Assembly: GCA_023423975.1 (NCBI GenBank)
Contig: JAFAEO010000066.1
Location: forward strand, 62,001 to 126,000
Source: Pseudomonadota bacterium
GTDB taxonomy: Bacteria > Pseudomonadota > Gammaproteobacteria > Burkholderiales > Burkholderiaceae_B
DNA length: 64,000 bases
Direction: 5' to 3'
The translations under genes were made by a program, and so were the position numbers. How positions within the stretch are numbered: the stretch's first letter is position 1; each line of letters begins with the position of its first letter. A model generated the notes under the pieces. The model was not told the origin of the DNA, did not search any database, and worked only from the letters and a program-made list of their open reading frames with translations. Shown piece by piece: positions 7,947 to 15,570 of the stretch.

Positions 7947-9332
7947 TCAGCCGGTCAGGCGTTGCCGCGTTGCCATCATGTCGTTCTGTCGGGATGGCGG
8001 GCTTTTTGCAAGCACAGCCTGGTCGTGCGCAAAATAGTCGAAAGCTACCGTGCTGTCGGACTCCACTTCAGCAGTCAGCATCAACAACTCTTTTTGCGGC
8101 TCCAGCACGCGATCGCCCTTGTCGTCGCGTACGCGTGTAACCAGACCCATCCGGTTCATGAGTTCAATAAACGGTGCGGGATCCAGTTCCTCGACATTAA
8201 CCATGTGCCCGACGTCCCATGTGCCATCGGCAATCAGCATGGCTGCTGCGACAACGGGTACACCAGCAGTGTATGAAATGGCCTGGCTGCCCACTTCTCC
8301 GTAGCTCTCTTCATGATCACAAATGTTATAGATAAGCACTTCCTGCGGCACGCCATTCTTCATGCCCTTTACCAGATCGCCAATGCAGGTTTTGCCCGTG
8401 TACCCCGGGGCAAGTGATGCGGGATCGGGCAGCACAGCCTTGACCACTTTGAGCGGTACGATTTCATCTCCCTCTGCCGTACGAATGGGTTTTTCAGAGA
8501 GCAGGCCCAGGCTGTTCAGAACGTTGAACACATTGATGTAATGGTCGCCAAAACCCATCCAGAACCGGATGTTGGGAACGCCCAGGTTTTTTGACATGGA
8601 ATGCAACTCGTCATGGCCGGTCAGGTAGGTTGTGTGATTGCCCACCACGGGCATTTCCCATTGCTGACGATGCTCGAACATCTTGCTGGCTTTCCAGCGG
8701 TTCTGCTCCCAGGACCAGACGGTAGAGGTGAACTCCCGGAAGTTGATTTCAGGGTCGAAGTTGGTGGCAAAGTAGCGGCCATGGCTGCCGGCGTTGATGT
8801 CGATGATGTCAATGGAGTCGACCTGGTCAAAATAGGTATCCAGGGCAAAACGGCCATAGGCATTGACCACGCCAGGATCGAATCCAACGCCCAGCAAGGC
8901 TGTCACGCCGGCTTTTTGGCAGGCATCGCGTCGTTTCCATTCATGGTTGCCGTACCACGGTGGCGCTTCGCATACCTTGTCCGGATCCTCATGAATAGCG
9001 GTATCCAGATAGGCTGCACCGGTTTCTATGCAGGCCGTCATGACTGACATATTCAAAAAAGGCGAGCCAACATTGATGACAATCTGGCTGTCAGTTTCAC
9101 GGATCAGCGTTTTTGTGGCCTCAATATCGAGTGCATCCAGCTCGTGTGCCTGCAGGCGGCCGGGGCCATGTTTATTGCCCTTGTCCTTGATAGAGGCAAT
9201 AATGGCTTCGCATTTGGCCACAGTGCGTGATGCAATATGTATGTCGCCAAGCAAAATATTGTTCTGTGCGCATTTGTGTGCTGCCACGTGTGCGACGCCG
9301 CCGGCGCCGATGATCAGAACGTTGCGTTTCAT
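7947..9332 (-). CDS. Carboxynorspermidine/carboxyspermidine synthase (saccharopine dehydrogenase-like)
   Basis: A 461-residue enzyme of the Lys1/saccharopine dehydrogenase family. The Rossmann motif is VLIIGAGGVAHVAAHKC at the N-terminus, followed by INVGSPFLN and a long catalytic domain. Members paired with NspC join aspartate semialdehyde to a diamine, giving carboxynorspermidine or carboxyspermidine with NADPH. ATG 9332 follows a GGGGGA ribosome site, so the upstream in-frame start at 9347 was not used. The decarboxylase NspC is directly upstream (42 bases), which fixes the pathway assignment. Whether the product is spermidine, norspermidine or another triamine cannot be told from sequence. 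Confidence 0.88.
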   Translation of the reverse strand: MKRNVLIIGAGGVAHVAAHKCAQNNILLGDIHIASRTVAKCEAIIASIKDKGNKHGPGRLQAHELDALDIEATKTLIRETDSQIVINVGSPFLNMSVMTACIETGAAYLDTAIHEDPDKVCEAPPWYGNHEWKRRDACQKAGVTALLGVGFDPGVVNAYGRFALDTYFDQVDSIDIIDINAGSHGRYFATNFDPEINFREFTSTVWSWEQNRWKASKMFEHRQQWEMPVVGNHTTYLTGHDELHSMSKNLGVPNIRFWMGFGDHYINVFNVLNSLGLLSEKPIRTAEGDEIVPLKVVKAVLPDPASLAPGYTGKTCIGDLVKGMKNGVPQEVLIYNICDHEESYGEVGSQAISYTAGVPVVAAAMLIADGTWDVGHMVNVEELDPAPFIELMNRMGLVTRVRDDKGDRVLEPQKELLMLTAEVESDSTVAFDYFAHDQAVLAKSPPSRQNDMMATRQRLTG

Positions 9333-9373
9333 TGGATAATCCCCCAAATTATTAAATACAAGCAGCCTTGGTC

Positions 9374-10477
9374 CTAGGACAGGCTGTTGACGTAGTCGTC
9401 AAAGGAAAAGTCGCGCACGACGCGCACGGAGCCATCCTCGTCTTTGACGGCGATGGAAGGCATATGAATGCCGTTGAACCAGTTTTTCTTTACCATGGTG
9501 TAGCCGCCGGCGTCGCCAATGGCAATCTGGTCACCAATTTGCAGCGGCCGGGCAAAGCGGCCTTCGCCGAAAATATCGCCTGCAAGACAGGTTTTGCCGC
9601 AAACCATGTAGGCGTGTTCCCCGGTGTCCTGGCCCACCGGCGCGGTTTCACGGTAAATCAACAGGTCCAGCATATGGGCTTCGGTGGAACTGTCTACAAT
9701 CGCCAACTGTTTTTCGTTAACTACAATATCCAGGACGCTGACTTGCAGCGTTGTGCTGTGGCGCACGGCGGCCTCGCCCGGCTCCAGATACACCTGCACG
9801 TTGTATTGCTGGGCAAATCGCTGCAGGCGCTCGCAAAACGCATCCAGCGGATAGTCTTTTGCGGTAAAGCTGATGCCGCCGCCCAGGCTGACCCACTTAA
9901 GGTGAGGCAGGATCGCGCCGTAGTTCTGTTCAACCTGGGTAAGCAACTGATCAAAACGTGCGAAATCGCCATTCTCACAATTGTTATGAATCATGATGCC
10001 ATCGAGCTTGTCCAGCACAGACAGAATGCGTGCCGGATCGCTTTCGCCCAGCCTGCTGTACTGGCGGGCAGGGTCGGCCAGGTCAAAGCCGGCGCAACTG
10101 ACGCCCGGGTTGACGCGCAGGCCTATTGGTTTGTCGCCGGCTGCGGGCGCAAAACGCGTGAGCTGACTGATGGAGTTGAAGATGATTTTGTCGCAGTTTG
10201 CGATCACTTCTTCAATTTCATGATCTGCAAAGGCCACGCTGTATGCGTGCGTTTCACCGCCGAATTTCTGGTAGCCGAGCTTGACTTCATACAGGGATGA
10301 AGACGTCGTACCATCCATATACTGGCGCATCAGATCAAAAACCGACCAGGTCGCAAAGCACTTGAGCGCCAGTAATACTTTGGCGCCAGACTGCTGGCGG
10401 ATGTAGTCGATGACTTGCAGGTTGCGCAATAGCGCAGATTTATCGATCAGGTAGTAAGGGGTAGAAGGCGTTTGCAT
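9374..10477 (-). CDS. nspC: Carboxynorspermidine decarboxylase
   Basis: A 367-residue PLP enzyme of the alanine-racemase-fold type III decarboxylases. The PLP lysine is K39 in LLALKCF; HNNCENGDF and the GGGISF glycine loop follow, and the C-terminal CGKTCLAGD holds the Cys that joins the partner active site in the dimer. It removes the carboxyl group from carboxynorspermidine or carboxyspermidine to complete the aspartate-semialdehyde route to triamines, which does not need S-adenosylmethionine decarboxylase. It lies between an XRE regulator gene and the synthase gene, all on the same strand, which suggests one transcript. Confidence 0.9.
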   Translation of the reverse strand: MQTPSTPYYLIDKSALLRNLQVIDYIRQQSGAKVLLALKCFATWSVFDLMRQYMDGTTSSSLYEVKLGYQKFGGETHAYSVAFADHEIEEVIANCDKIIFNSISQLTRFAPAAGDKPIGLRVNPGVSCAGFDLADPARQYSRLGESDPARILSVLDKLDGIMIHNNCENGDFARFDQLLTQVEQNYGAILPHLKWVSLGGGISFTAKDYPLDAFCERLQRFAQQYNVQVYLEPGEAAVRHSTTLQVSVLDIVVNEKQLAIVDSSTEAHMLDLLIYRETAPVGQDTGEHAYMVCGKTCLAGDIFGEGRFARPLQIGDQIAIGDAGGYTMVKKNWFNGIHMPSIAVKDEDGSVRVVRDFSFDDYVNSLS

Positions 10478-10483
10478 GGTGTA

Positions 10484-10870
10484 TCAGGTGTCAACAGATG
10501 TCATAGCTTGTGGAGAACTCATGGAAGTATTTTTTTGATGAGGTGGTATTTTCTTGCCCAGGCGCTCCACCACAATGGATGGACGATCGCTAAATGCGGC
10601 AACGATTTGCAACTTGCCGCCCAGGCTTTCAATGTAATGCTGCAACGTAGACACCAGCATGTCGCTGCGCTTTTCTATGCGCGAGATGGTGCCCTGGCCA
10701 ATATCCAGCGCAATGGCCAGATCCTCCTGGGTGTGGCCGGTGGCCTTGCGCAGCTCTTTGAGTGTCGCCACTTTCAATACCTGCCCGGCTGCGGTGCGTG
10801 CACGTTTGCCGCCTTTGTCGGCATCACGATCAGTACCGGGCGTCGTCTCTTTGCTGGGTTTTTTGGGCAT
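10484..10870 (-). CDS. XRE-family regulator (HigA/HipB-like helix-turn-helix)
   Basis: A 128-residue DNA-binding protein. After a charged, flexible N-terminus (about residues 1-35) comes the helix-turn-helix LKELRKATGHTQEDLAIALD and GQGTISRIEKR, then the family tail LVSTLQHYIESLGGKLQIVA. ATG 10870 has AGAGG eight bases before it; the open frame goes on to 10978 but without a better site. The C-terminal half resembles HigA-like antitoxins, yet no toxin gene is adjacent. It is 6 bases upstream of nspC, so control of polyamine synthesis is a reasonable inference. Confidence 0.85.
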   Translation of the reverse strand: MPKKPSKETTPGTDRDADKGGKRARTAAGQVLKVATLKELRKATGHTQEDLAIALDIGQGTISRIEKRSDMLVSTLQHYIESLGGKLQIVAAFSDRPSIVVERLGKKIPPHQKNTSMSSPQAMTSVDT

Positions 10871-11249
10871 GATTCTGGCCTCTGCGTGAATGAAATGCGT
10901 AAATTGGATGCGAATTTTGGATGCGAATTCGCTAGCAAGTCTGTCATGTTGACAGCCGTACATCGGTGATGGCGTCAAAAGATGAATGTGATCTGCATTT
11001 TATGGGCTCAATGATATATGCTTTCAAGTGAATATGCAACCGAAGGCATAATTGAAGAGTAACTCTATGTCTTTTGTTGATGTATGGCCTATCTAATTAG
11101 CTGTTTCTTGCACCTATACGATAGGCCATTGTTGCCCTATTATCGCTCAGATGATTTGCCGGCCGTGCAGCGAACAGCCCGCACCTTTGCTATTGCGTTC
11201 ACTGTTATGGCCGCCCGATCCAACCTGTCTTTAACCGGAGATTTTTTAT

Positions 11250-11681
11250 ATGAGTATCCTTCGCTTACCTTACTGGACCTTGTCGCCCGAGGCCTATCAG
11301 GGACTGGGCGCAACCAAGAAGGCGCTGGAAAAAAGCAGTCTTGGCAAGCAATTGATCGGACTGGTATGGTTGCGCATGTCGCAGATCAACGGCTGCGCGT
11401 TCTGTCTGGAAATGCACACCCGGGAACTTCGTGCCGGCGATATTGCCACTGCCAAGCTGGACGCGCTGGCCGGATGGCGCGCCAGTGAACGTTTTAGCGA
11501 GCGTGAACGCGCCGCACTGGCATGGACCGAAGCGCTTACCCATGTGGACAAGACCGGTGCGCCGGACGAAGACTTTGACCCGCTCAAGTTGCACTTTAGC
11601 GATGCGCAGGTGTCCGATCTGACCTTTGCCATTGCCTTGATGAGTGCATTCAATCGCCTGGCCATCGGCATGCGCCAATAA
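11250..11681 (+). CDS. Carboxymuconolactone decarboxylase/AhpD-like protein
   Basis: A 143-residue helical protein of the CMD family. The motif NGCAFCLEMHTRELR has the CxxC pair followed by H, as in AhpD-type alkylhydroperoxidases, so a thiol redox role is more likely than decarboxylation. Length is typical. The leader has a weak GGAG-like ribosome site. It stands alone, convergent with terC, with a hairpin at 11743-11780 between them. Such proteins commonly help remove peroxides; the reducing partner is not nearby. Confidence 0.88.
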   Translation: MSILRLPYWTLSPEAYQGLGATKKALEKSSLGKQLIGLVWLRMSQINGCAFCLEMHTRELRAGDIATAKLDALAGWRASERFSERERAALAWTEALTHVDKTGAPDEDFDPLKLHFSDAQVSDLTFAIALMSAFNRLAIGMRQ

Positions 11682-11742
11682 CTTTGGCAATTGTTCAATA
11701 ATCGATGGCCGCGAGGCTGCGCTGTGTGCAAATGCCGCAGGC

Positions 11743-11780
11743 AAAAAAAATTACATATGCGCTTAGTGCATATGTAATTT
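11743..11780 (-). terminator. Intrinsic terminator of terC
   Basis: Perfect 13-base arms AAATTACATATGC and GCATATGTAATTT surround a 7-base loop. Read on the minus strand the hairpin is followed by a run of eight T, so it ends the terC transcript; it may also slow the opposing AhpD-like transcript. Confidence 0.85.
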
Positions 11781-11908
11781 GGAGGAAACTGCCGCGATTG
11801 GCCGGGTTCACGCCTGGTGGCGCTTTGCAGTTCAATCGCGGCTGATGTACGCCGTTATGCCGCGTCGTGCGCTTGCACCAGTCAGACCGGTGCGCGCACA
11901 ACGTTCCA

Positions 11909-12622
11909 TTATGCGTTGCGCAGCGCAGCTGCAGCTTTTTTGCGCTGTGCGATCGTGCGTCCTACTACGACGATCAGCAGGGCACCGATAACCTCAGCAG
12001 CCAGCTTTATCATGGTAGAAGGCTCGCCAAATCTTTCCACAATGAAGATGTCGGTGATCAACATTCCGCCGGCGATCCAGCCCAGCAGTGCCGCGCCAAA
12101 CAGTACGACACTCGGGAAGCGGTCGATCAATTTGAGCACAAGCGTACTACCCCAGATAATGATTGGAACGCTGACGACCAGGCCGAAGATCACAAGGCCA
12201 AGCTGATGCTCGGGATTTGCTCCCTGAGCTGCACCGGCAATGGCAATCACGTTATCCAGGCTCATGACAAAGTCAGCAATGAGAATGGTTTTGAATGCCG
12301 AGAAAACAGTTGTCCCGCCCTGGATATTGCCATGGGCATCATCTTCCGGGATCAGCAATTTAATACCAATCCACAGTAGCAGCAGTGCACCTATGATCTT
12401 CAGGAAAGGTACTGTCAGCAGCGTCAGCGCGAAAGCGATCAATGCAACCCGCAGGATAATGGCACCGGCGGTACCCCACAGAATGCCCTGCATCCGCTGC
12501 TTTTTCGGCAGGTTGCGGCAGGCCAGTGCAATGACAACAGCATTGTCGCCGCCCAGCAGGATATCAATCAGGATAATTTGAAAAACCGCTGCCCAGCTTA
12601 GTGTCTGTAAAAGTTCAAGCAT
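11909..12622 (-). CDS. TerC-family integral membrane protein
   Basis: A 237-residue protein with about seven membrane segments. The conserved acidic motifs of the family are present: ILIDILLGGDNAVVIALA near the N-terminus and IADFVMSLDNVIAIAGAA in the middle. TerC relatives behind yybP-ykoY riboswitches (for example Alx and MeeY) export manganese. The riboswitch and promoter found upstream at 12731-12943 make a Mn2+-export role the best inference here, rather than tellurite resistance. A terminator follows at 11743-11780, so the gene is monocistronic. Confidence 0.9.
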   Translation of the reverse strand: MLELLQTLSWAAVFQIILIDILLGGDNAVVIALACRNLPKKQRMQGILWGTAGAIILRVALIAFALTLLTVPFLKIIGALLLLWIGIKLLIPEDDAHGNIQGGTTVFSAFKTILIADFVMSLDNVIAIAGAAQGANPEHQLGLVIFGLVVSVPIIIWGSTLVLKLIDRFPSVVLFGAALLGWIAGGMLITDIFIVERFGEPSTMIKLAAEVIGALLIVVVGRTIAQRKKAAAALRNA

Positions 12623-12730
12623 AATTCACCATGAATCCGTCTAATTGAATGTTGGAATGAAACGGATCGGGACGCCTGTCGGGTTCGTGAATCCCGGGAG
12701 GGTACACGACGAGTCTGAGAGGAGCATCAG

Positions 12731-12767
12731 ACAAAACAAAACGGCCTGATCCGCAAGGACACAGGCC
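12731..12767 (-). terminator. Riboswitch-linked intrinsic terminator in the terC leader
   Basis: On the minus strand GGCCTG (12767-12762) pairs with CAGGCC (12748-12743) across a 13-base loop and is followed by GTTTTGTTTTG. The loop contains TCCTTGCGG, which can pair with the GGCAAGG strand of the hairpin just upstream, so terminator and anti-terminator forms look mutually exclusive. Confidence 0.7.
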
Positions 12768-12785
12768 ATCATTTATCTGAGGATG

Positions 12786-12910
12786 GACCTTGCCCTTGGT
12801 GGCAAGGTCTTGCTGCAACATGGATGTGTTGCCCGGGCACCGGGCGTCTGCAAATAACTGCATGACAACCGTAATGACGATGCGGCGGAATAAAGCTACT
12901 CCCCTTGATG
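12786..12910 (-). ncRNA. yybP-ykoY manganese riboswitch aptamer and switching hairpin
   Basis: The minus strand has the two hallmark loops of this class: CAAGGGGAGTAGC at the 5' end (about 12907-12895) and GCAAGACCTTGCC at the 3' end (12813-12801). CAAGG and CCTTG form P1. Directly after it GACCTTGCC can instead pair with GGCAAGGTC (12794-12786), which would break P1; this looks like the expression platform and leads into the terminator at 12731-12767. The class binds Mn2+ and usually turns on TerC-like or MntP exporters. No covariance search was run; the call rests on the conserved sequences and pairing. Confidence 0.85.
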
Positions 12911-12915
12911 GTAGA

Positions 12916-12943
12916 AGTATAGCGGCGATTGCCGCGCTGTCAA
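12916..12943 (-). promoter_or_regulatory. Sigma-70 promoter of terC
   Basis: The minus strand reads TTGACA, 16 bases, TATACT. Both hexamers are close to consensus, and the start of transcription would fall just before the riboswitch. Confidence 0.8.
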
Positions 12944-13100
12944 GATATTTTTGCCGATTTTTGCGATTTTTCATGTAATTTTCACCGCTAATGAGGGCGT
13001 TTTACGCGCAGGATCGCTTATAGACAGTTCTGCGGCCCGGGTCGAAAAAAAATAAGAGTAAAATAAGCGGCTTAAATTTTGAATAATTCAGGACTCGCAT

Positions 13101-13736
13101 ATGTTCCCCCAACGGTTGACCGATGGCTACGCTTCTTTTCTTCATGGCCGGCTCGAACGCGAGCGCGCGCGCTATGAGCAACTTGGTAAAAGTGGCCAGC
13201 ACCCGGAAATCATGGTCATTGGCTGCGGAGATTCCCGCGTTGCGCCCGAGGCCATCTTTGATGCGGGACCGGGCGAAATGTTTGTGGTGCGCAATATCGC
13301 AAACCTGGTGCCGCCCTGTGAAACCGACGTTGAGTCGTCCTATCACGGCACCAGTGCCGCCATCGAATTCGGGGTCAATGCCCTGCAGGTCAAGCACATC
13401 GTCGTGCTGGGTCATGCCAGTTGCGGTGGCGTGGCGGCGTTTGCCAATAACGCGGCACCGTTATCCAAGCGGGATTTCATTGGTAAATGGATGTCCCAGA
13501 TCGCGCCGGTGGTCGAGCGCGTTGGGCCGCCAACGCAAGATCGTGAGAGCTGGATTCGGCAACTGGAGTGGGCCGTTGTCGAATATAGCCTGACCAATCT
13601 GATGACCTTTCCAGCCGTTCGCGAACGCGTCGAGGCGGGCCTGCTGAAACTGCATGGCGCCTATTTTGGCGTGGCTACCGGTGTATTGTTCGTTCGCGAC
13701 GAGCAATCAGGCCAGTTCAAGGCCTATTCCGAATAA
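13101..13736 (+). CDS. Beta-class carbonic anhydrase
   Basis: A 211-residue cytosolic enzyme that interconverts CO2 and bicarbonate. Zinc ligands are C42 in CGDSR, H105 and C108 in GHASCGG, and the D44-R46 dyad is intact. The N-terminus MFPQRLTDGYASFLHGR is the usual start of the Can/CynT-like proteobacterial branch. It is divergent from terC and convergent with the ion-channel gene. The role is probably bicarbonate supply for carboxylation at low CO2; nothing in the context narrows it further. Confidence 0.93.
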   Translation: MFPQRLTDGYASFLHGRLERERARYEQLGKSGQHPEIMVIGCGDSRVAPEAIFDAGPGEMFVVRNIANLVPPCETDVESSYHGTSAAIEFGVNALQVKHIVVLGHASCGGVAAFANNAAPLSKRDFIGKWMSQIAPVVERVGPPTQDRESWIRQLEWAVVEYSLTNLMTFPAVRERVEAGLLKLHGAYFGVATGVLFVRDEQSGQFKAYSE

Positions 13737-13773
13737 ATACCAGGCAACGTCAGCCAGCAGGGGCATCTGCCGG

Positions 13774-14901
13774 CTAACGCGTATTGCCGAAATACTTCAC
13801 GCGCAACTTGTGTATGTCGCCGCGCTCATGCGAACTAAGCAACTCCAGGGTGACGGGCCGCAACAGCTCGCTTTGCAGGGGAAAACCAAACCCGTACTTG
13901 TCCGGATGAAACACGGCGCCAACCAGGCGAACGGGTTGTCCGGGCTGGGAATGGGCAAAGTATTCCAGCACGGGCGCATCTCCTACAAGCGCATCAACCT
14001 CGCCTGCTATCAGTCCCTGGATCGACGCGTCCAGCGTGTCATAGTTTTGTGTCCTTATTCCCAGGTTCTGGATATAGTCTTCGCCCACGCTGCCGCCCAG
14101 GACCCCCACAGTTTTGCCGGACAGGTCCGACAGCGAATGAATCTGGCTGGTCAGCGACGTTGTTGTCATGACGCTTGTGATCGATGAGGTGACATAGGCA
14201 ATGATGGCCACGCCCAGTACCATCCATAATGCCGACCATATGCGGCCAATCCAGCCAAACAGGTTTTTGTGCGTGGTCTTGCCGGTGGTCATGATCGACA
14301 TGGTGTGGAAAAAATTGTCAGCCAGGCCTTCCCGCCATTTGCGTGGAAATTCGCTATCCAGACTGCGATCCAGCAATGTAATAATGACCGTCGCAAACAG
14401 GGCGATAATCAGCAGCCAGGCAAAGGTGGTCAAGTGCCCGCTGTCCGATAGCCCGTCGATAATATTCTGAAACGAACCTGTGCCCTTGCTCGGCGTCATG
14501 ATTCGCAGGCCCGAGTCATACCACGGTTGTGTAAACGCGATTGATTGCGCCCGTTGCCTGGTAATCGTAAGATTGGTGACAGCAGCGTCTATCTCACCGT
14601 TACTCACCGCTTCTATGAGTTTGCGGTAAGAGGGATAGCTTCGATAGGTTGATGATAGCCGCAGTTTGTCCTCAAGCGACTGCCAAAGCTCGATTGCCAT
14701 GCCGGCATATTGCCCGTTTTCCCGTATCACAAAAGGCGGGCTTTCATAAACGCCGACTGTTACCTGCCTGGATGCTGCACCTTGATCCTGTGCCCGGACA
14801 GCACCGGAAAACAGGCCGATCGCCAGTGCCAGGGCGATCATCGCAAATGTTCTTGTGATCCATCCCGGGCAGGCAGATTCAAATACATCGTATTTTTTCA
14901 T
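13774..14901 (-). CDS. Prokaryotic glutamate-receptor-like ion channel
   Basis: A 375-residue protein with the GluR0 layout: signal peptide (to about 37), first lobe of a periplasmic ligand-binding domain (46-150, with VGVYESPPFVI), membrane helix M1 (157-177), a pore loop (about 194-209), M2 (222-245) and the second lobe (250-372). The ligand domain resembles amino acid binding proteins (DAAVTNLTITRQRAQ, FTQPWY). The pore segment reads MSIMTTGKTTH, not the TVGYGD of potassium-selective relatives, so selectivity is open. An alternative view is a binding protein fused to a short membrane module, but the M1-P-M2 order inserted between the two lobes argues for a channel. Confidence 0.8.
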   Translation of the reverse strand: MKKYDVFESACPGWITRTFAMIALALAIGLFSGAVRAQDQGAASRQVTVGVYESPPFVIRENGQYAGMAIELWQSLEDKLRLSSTYRSYPSYRKLIEAVSNGEIDAAVTNLTITRQRAQSIAFTQPWYDSGLRIMTPSKGTGSFQNIIDGLSDSGHLTTFAWLLIIALFATVIITLLDRSLDSEFPRKWREGLADNFFHTMSIMTTGKTTHKNLFGWIGRIWSALWMVLGVAIIAYVTSSITSVMTTTSLTSQIHSLSDLSGKTVGVLGGSVGEDYIQNLGIRTQNYDTLDASIQGLIAGEVDALVGDAPVLEYFAHSQPGQPVRLVGAVFHPDKYGFGFPLQSELLRPVTLELLSSHERGDIHKLRVKYFGNTR

Positions 14902-15476
14902 GTCTCATCAATATTGGTTTATCACAATATGAGCGTCGGCATGAGGGGGACTATGCCCGCGCAAAGCGGCTGTGCTTTGCAACGCTCATCACAAGATTCT
15001 GCAACGGCAGCGGTCATGCGCAAGCGTCTGCAGCGCCCGCATGCTCCTTTATAAACCATATTTGATAATCAAACCGGCTGTTGGTGGTCCGCAGCGGCGA
15101 CTAACCCATTGGACGTGGCCGATCTGGCAGCGTTGCGGTAAGTTGAGGCCATGCCAAATGGGAGCACGCCGTACGGTTGCGGCGCTGGCTGCTGGCGGCA
15201 TTAGCGCATTCAATTGCGACTGGCATATAAGAATTGTCATAAAGGGTACGTCATTTAAGGATTGTCATATTAGCGCGCTCATAAAAGGGCAAGTGGTCCA
15301 CGGTTGTGTGGCGGGGGCTGCGCCAATACCGTTGCAATTGACAAGGCAAGCGCTGTCTGCTGGCGCCGCCCAGATCCAATGTCTTGATTCTGCAGGTAAA
15401 AATAATTTTTACCTTATTTTTACACCAATGTTCGTACGATCTGCCGTGTCCCTTACTTTCGGATTGATCGTCTATC
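14902..15476. other. Long intergenic region upstream of kdp
   Basis: 575 bases between the divergent channel gene and kdpF. No open frame with coding character was found on either strand. It holds a direct repeat ATTGTCATA at 15233-15241 and 15261-15269, and the operator-like palindrome at 15395-15426 described separately. The A/T-rich end (15390-15430) looks like the promoter region of kdp. Confidence 0.6.
15395..15426 (+). promoter_or_regulatory. Candidate KdpE operator upstream of kdpF
   Basis: GGTAAAAAT-A-ATTTTTACC is a perfect 19-base palindrome at 15395-15413, followed at once by TTATTTTTACACC. The second part resembles the E. coli KdpE site, which has a T-rich block ending in TTTACACC. 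The distance to the kdpF start is about 50 bases, which fits an activator site near the -35 region. Inferred by resemblance only. Confidence 0.55.
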
Positions 15477-15569
15477 ATGGAAACAATGCTTCTCTTTCTG
15501 TGCTCATTTGTTGCCGTGCTGGTGCTTGTCTATCTGGTTTACGCACTGTTGAATGCGGAGAAATTCTGA
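15477..15569 (+). CDS. kdpF: KdpF, small potassium-transport subunit
   Basis: A 30-residue single-span membrane peptide: METMLLFLCSFVAVLVLVYL and then VYALLNAEKF. A short hydrophobic helix with the ending LL-x-AE-x-F directly before kdpA is the KdpF pattern. Its TGA ends one base before the kdpA ATG. KdpF stabilises the KdpABC complex in the inner membrane. It can also start at the internal ATG at 15486 (27 residues). Assignment rests on position and sequence and is firm despite the small size. Confidence 0.9.
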   Translation: METMLLFLCSFVAVLVLVYLVYALLNAEKF

Positions 15570-15570
15570 T

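Noticed and set aside
13752..13775. Hairpin between carbonic anhydrase and channel genes as a bidirectional terminator
   Set aside because: The stem AGCCAGCAG/CTGCCGGCT has a mismatch, no T-tract on either side, and touches the channel stop codon, so it was too weak to call.
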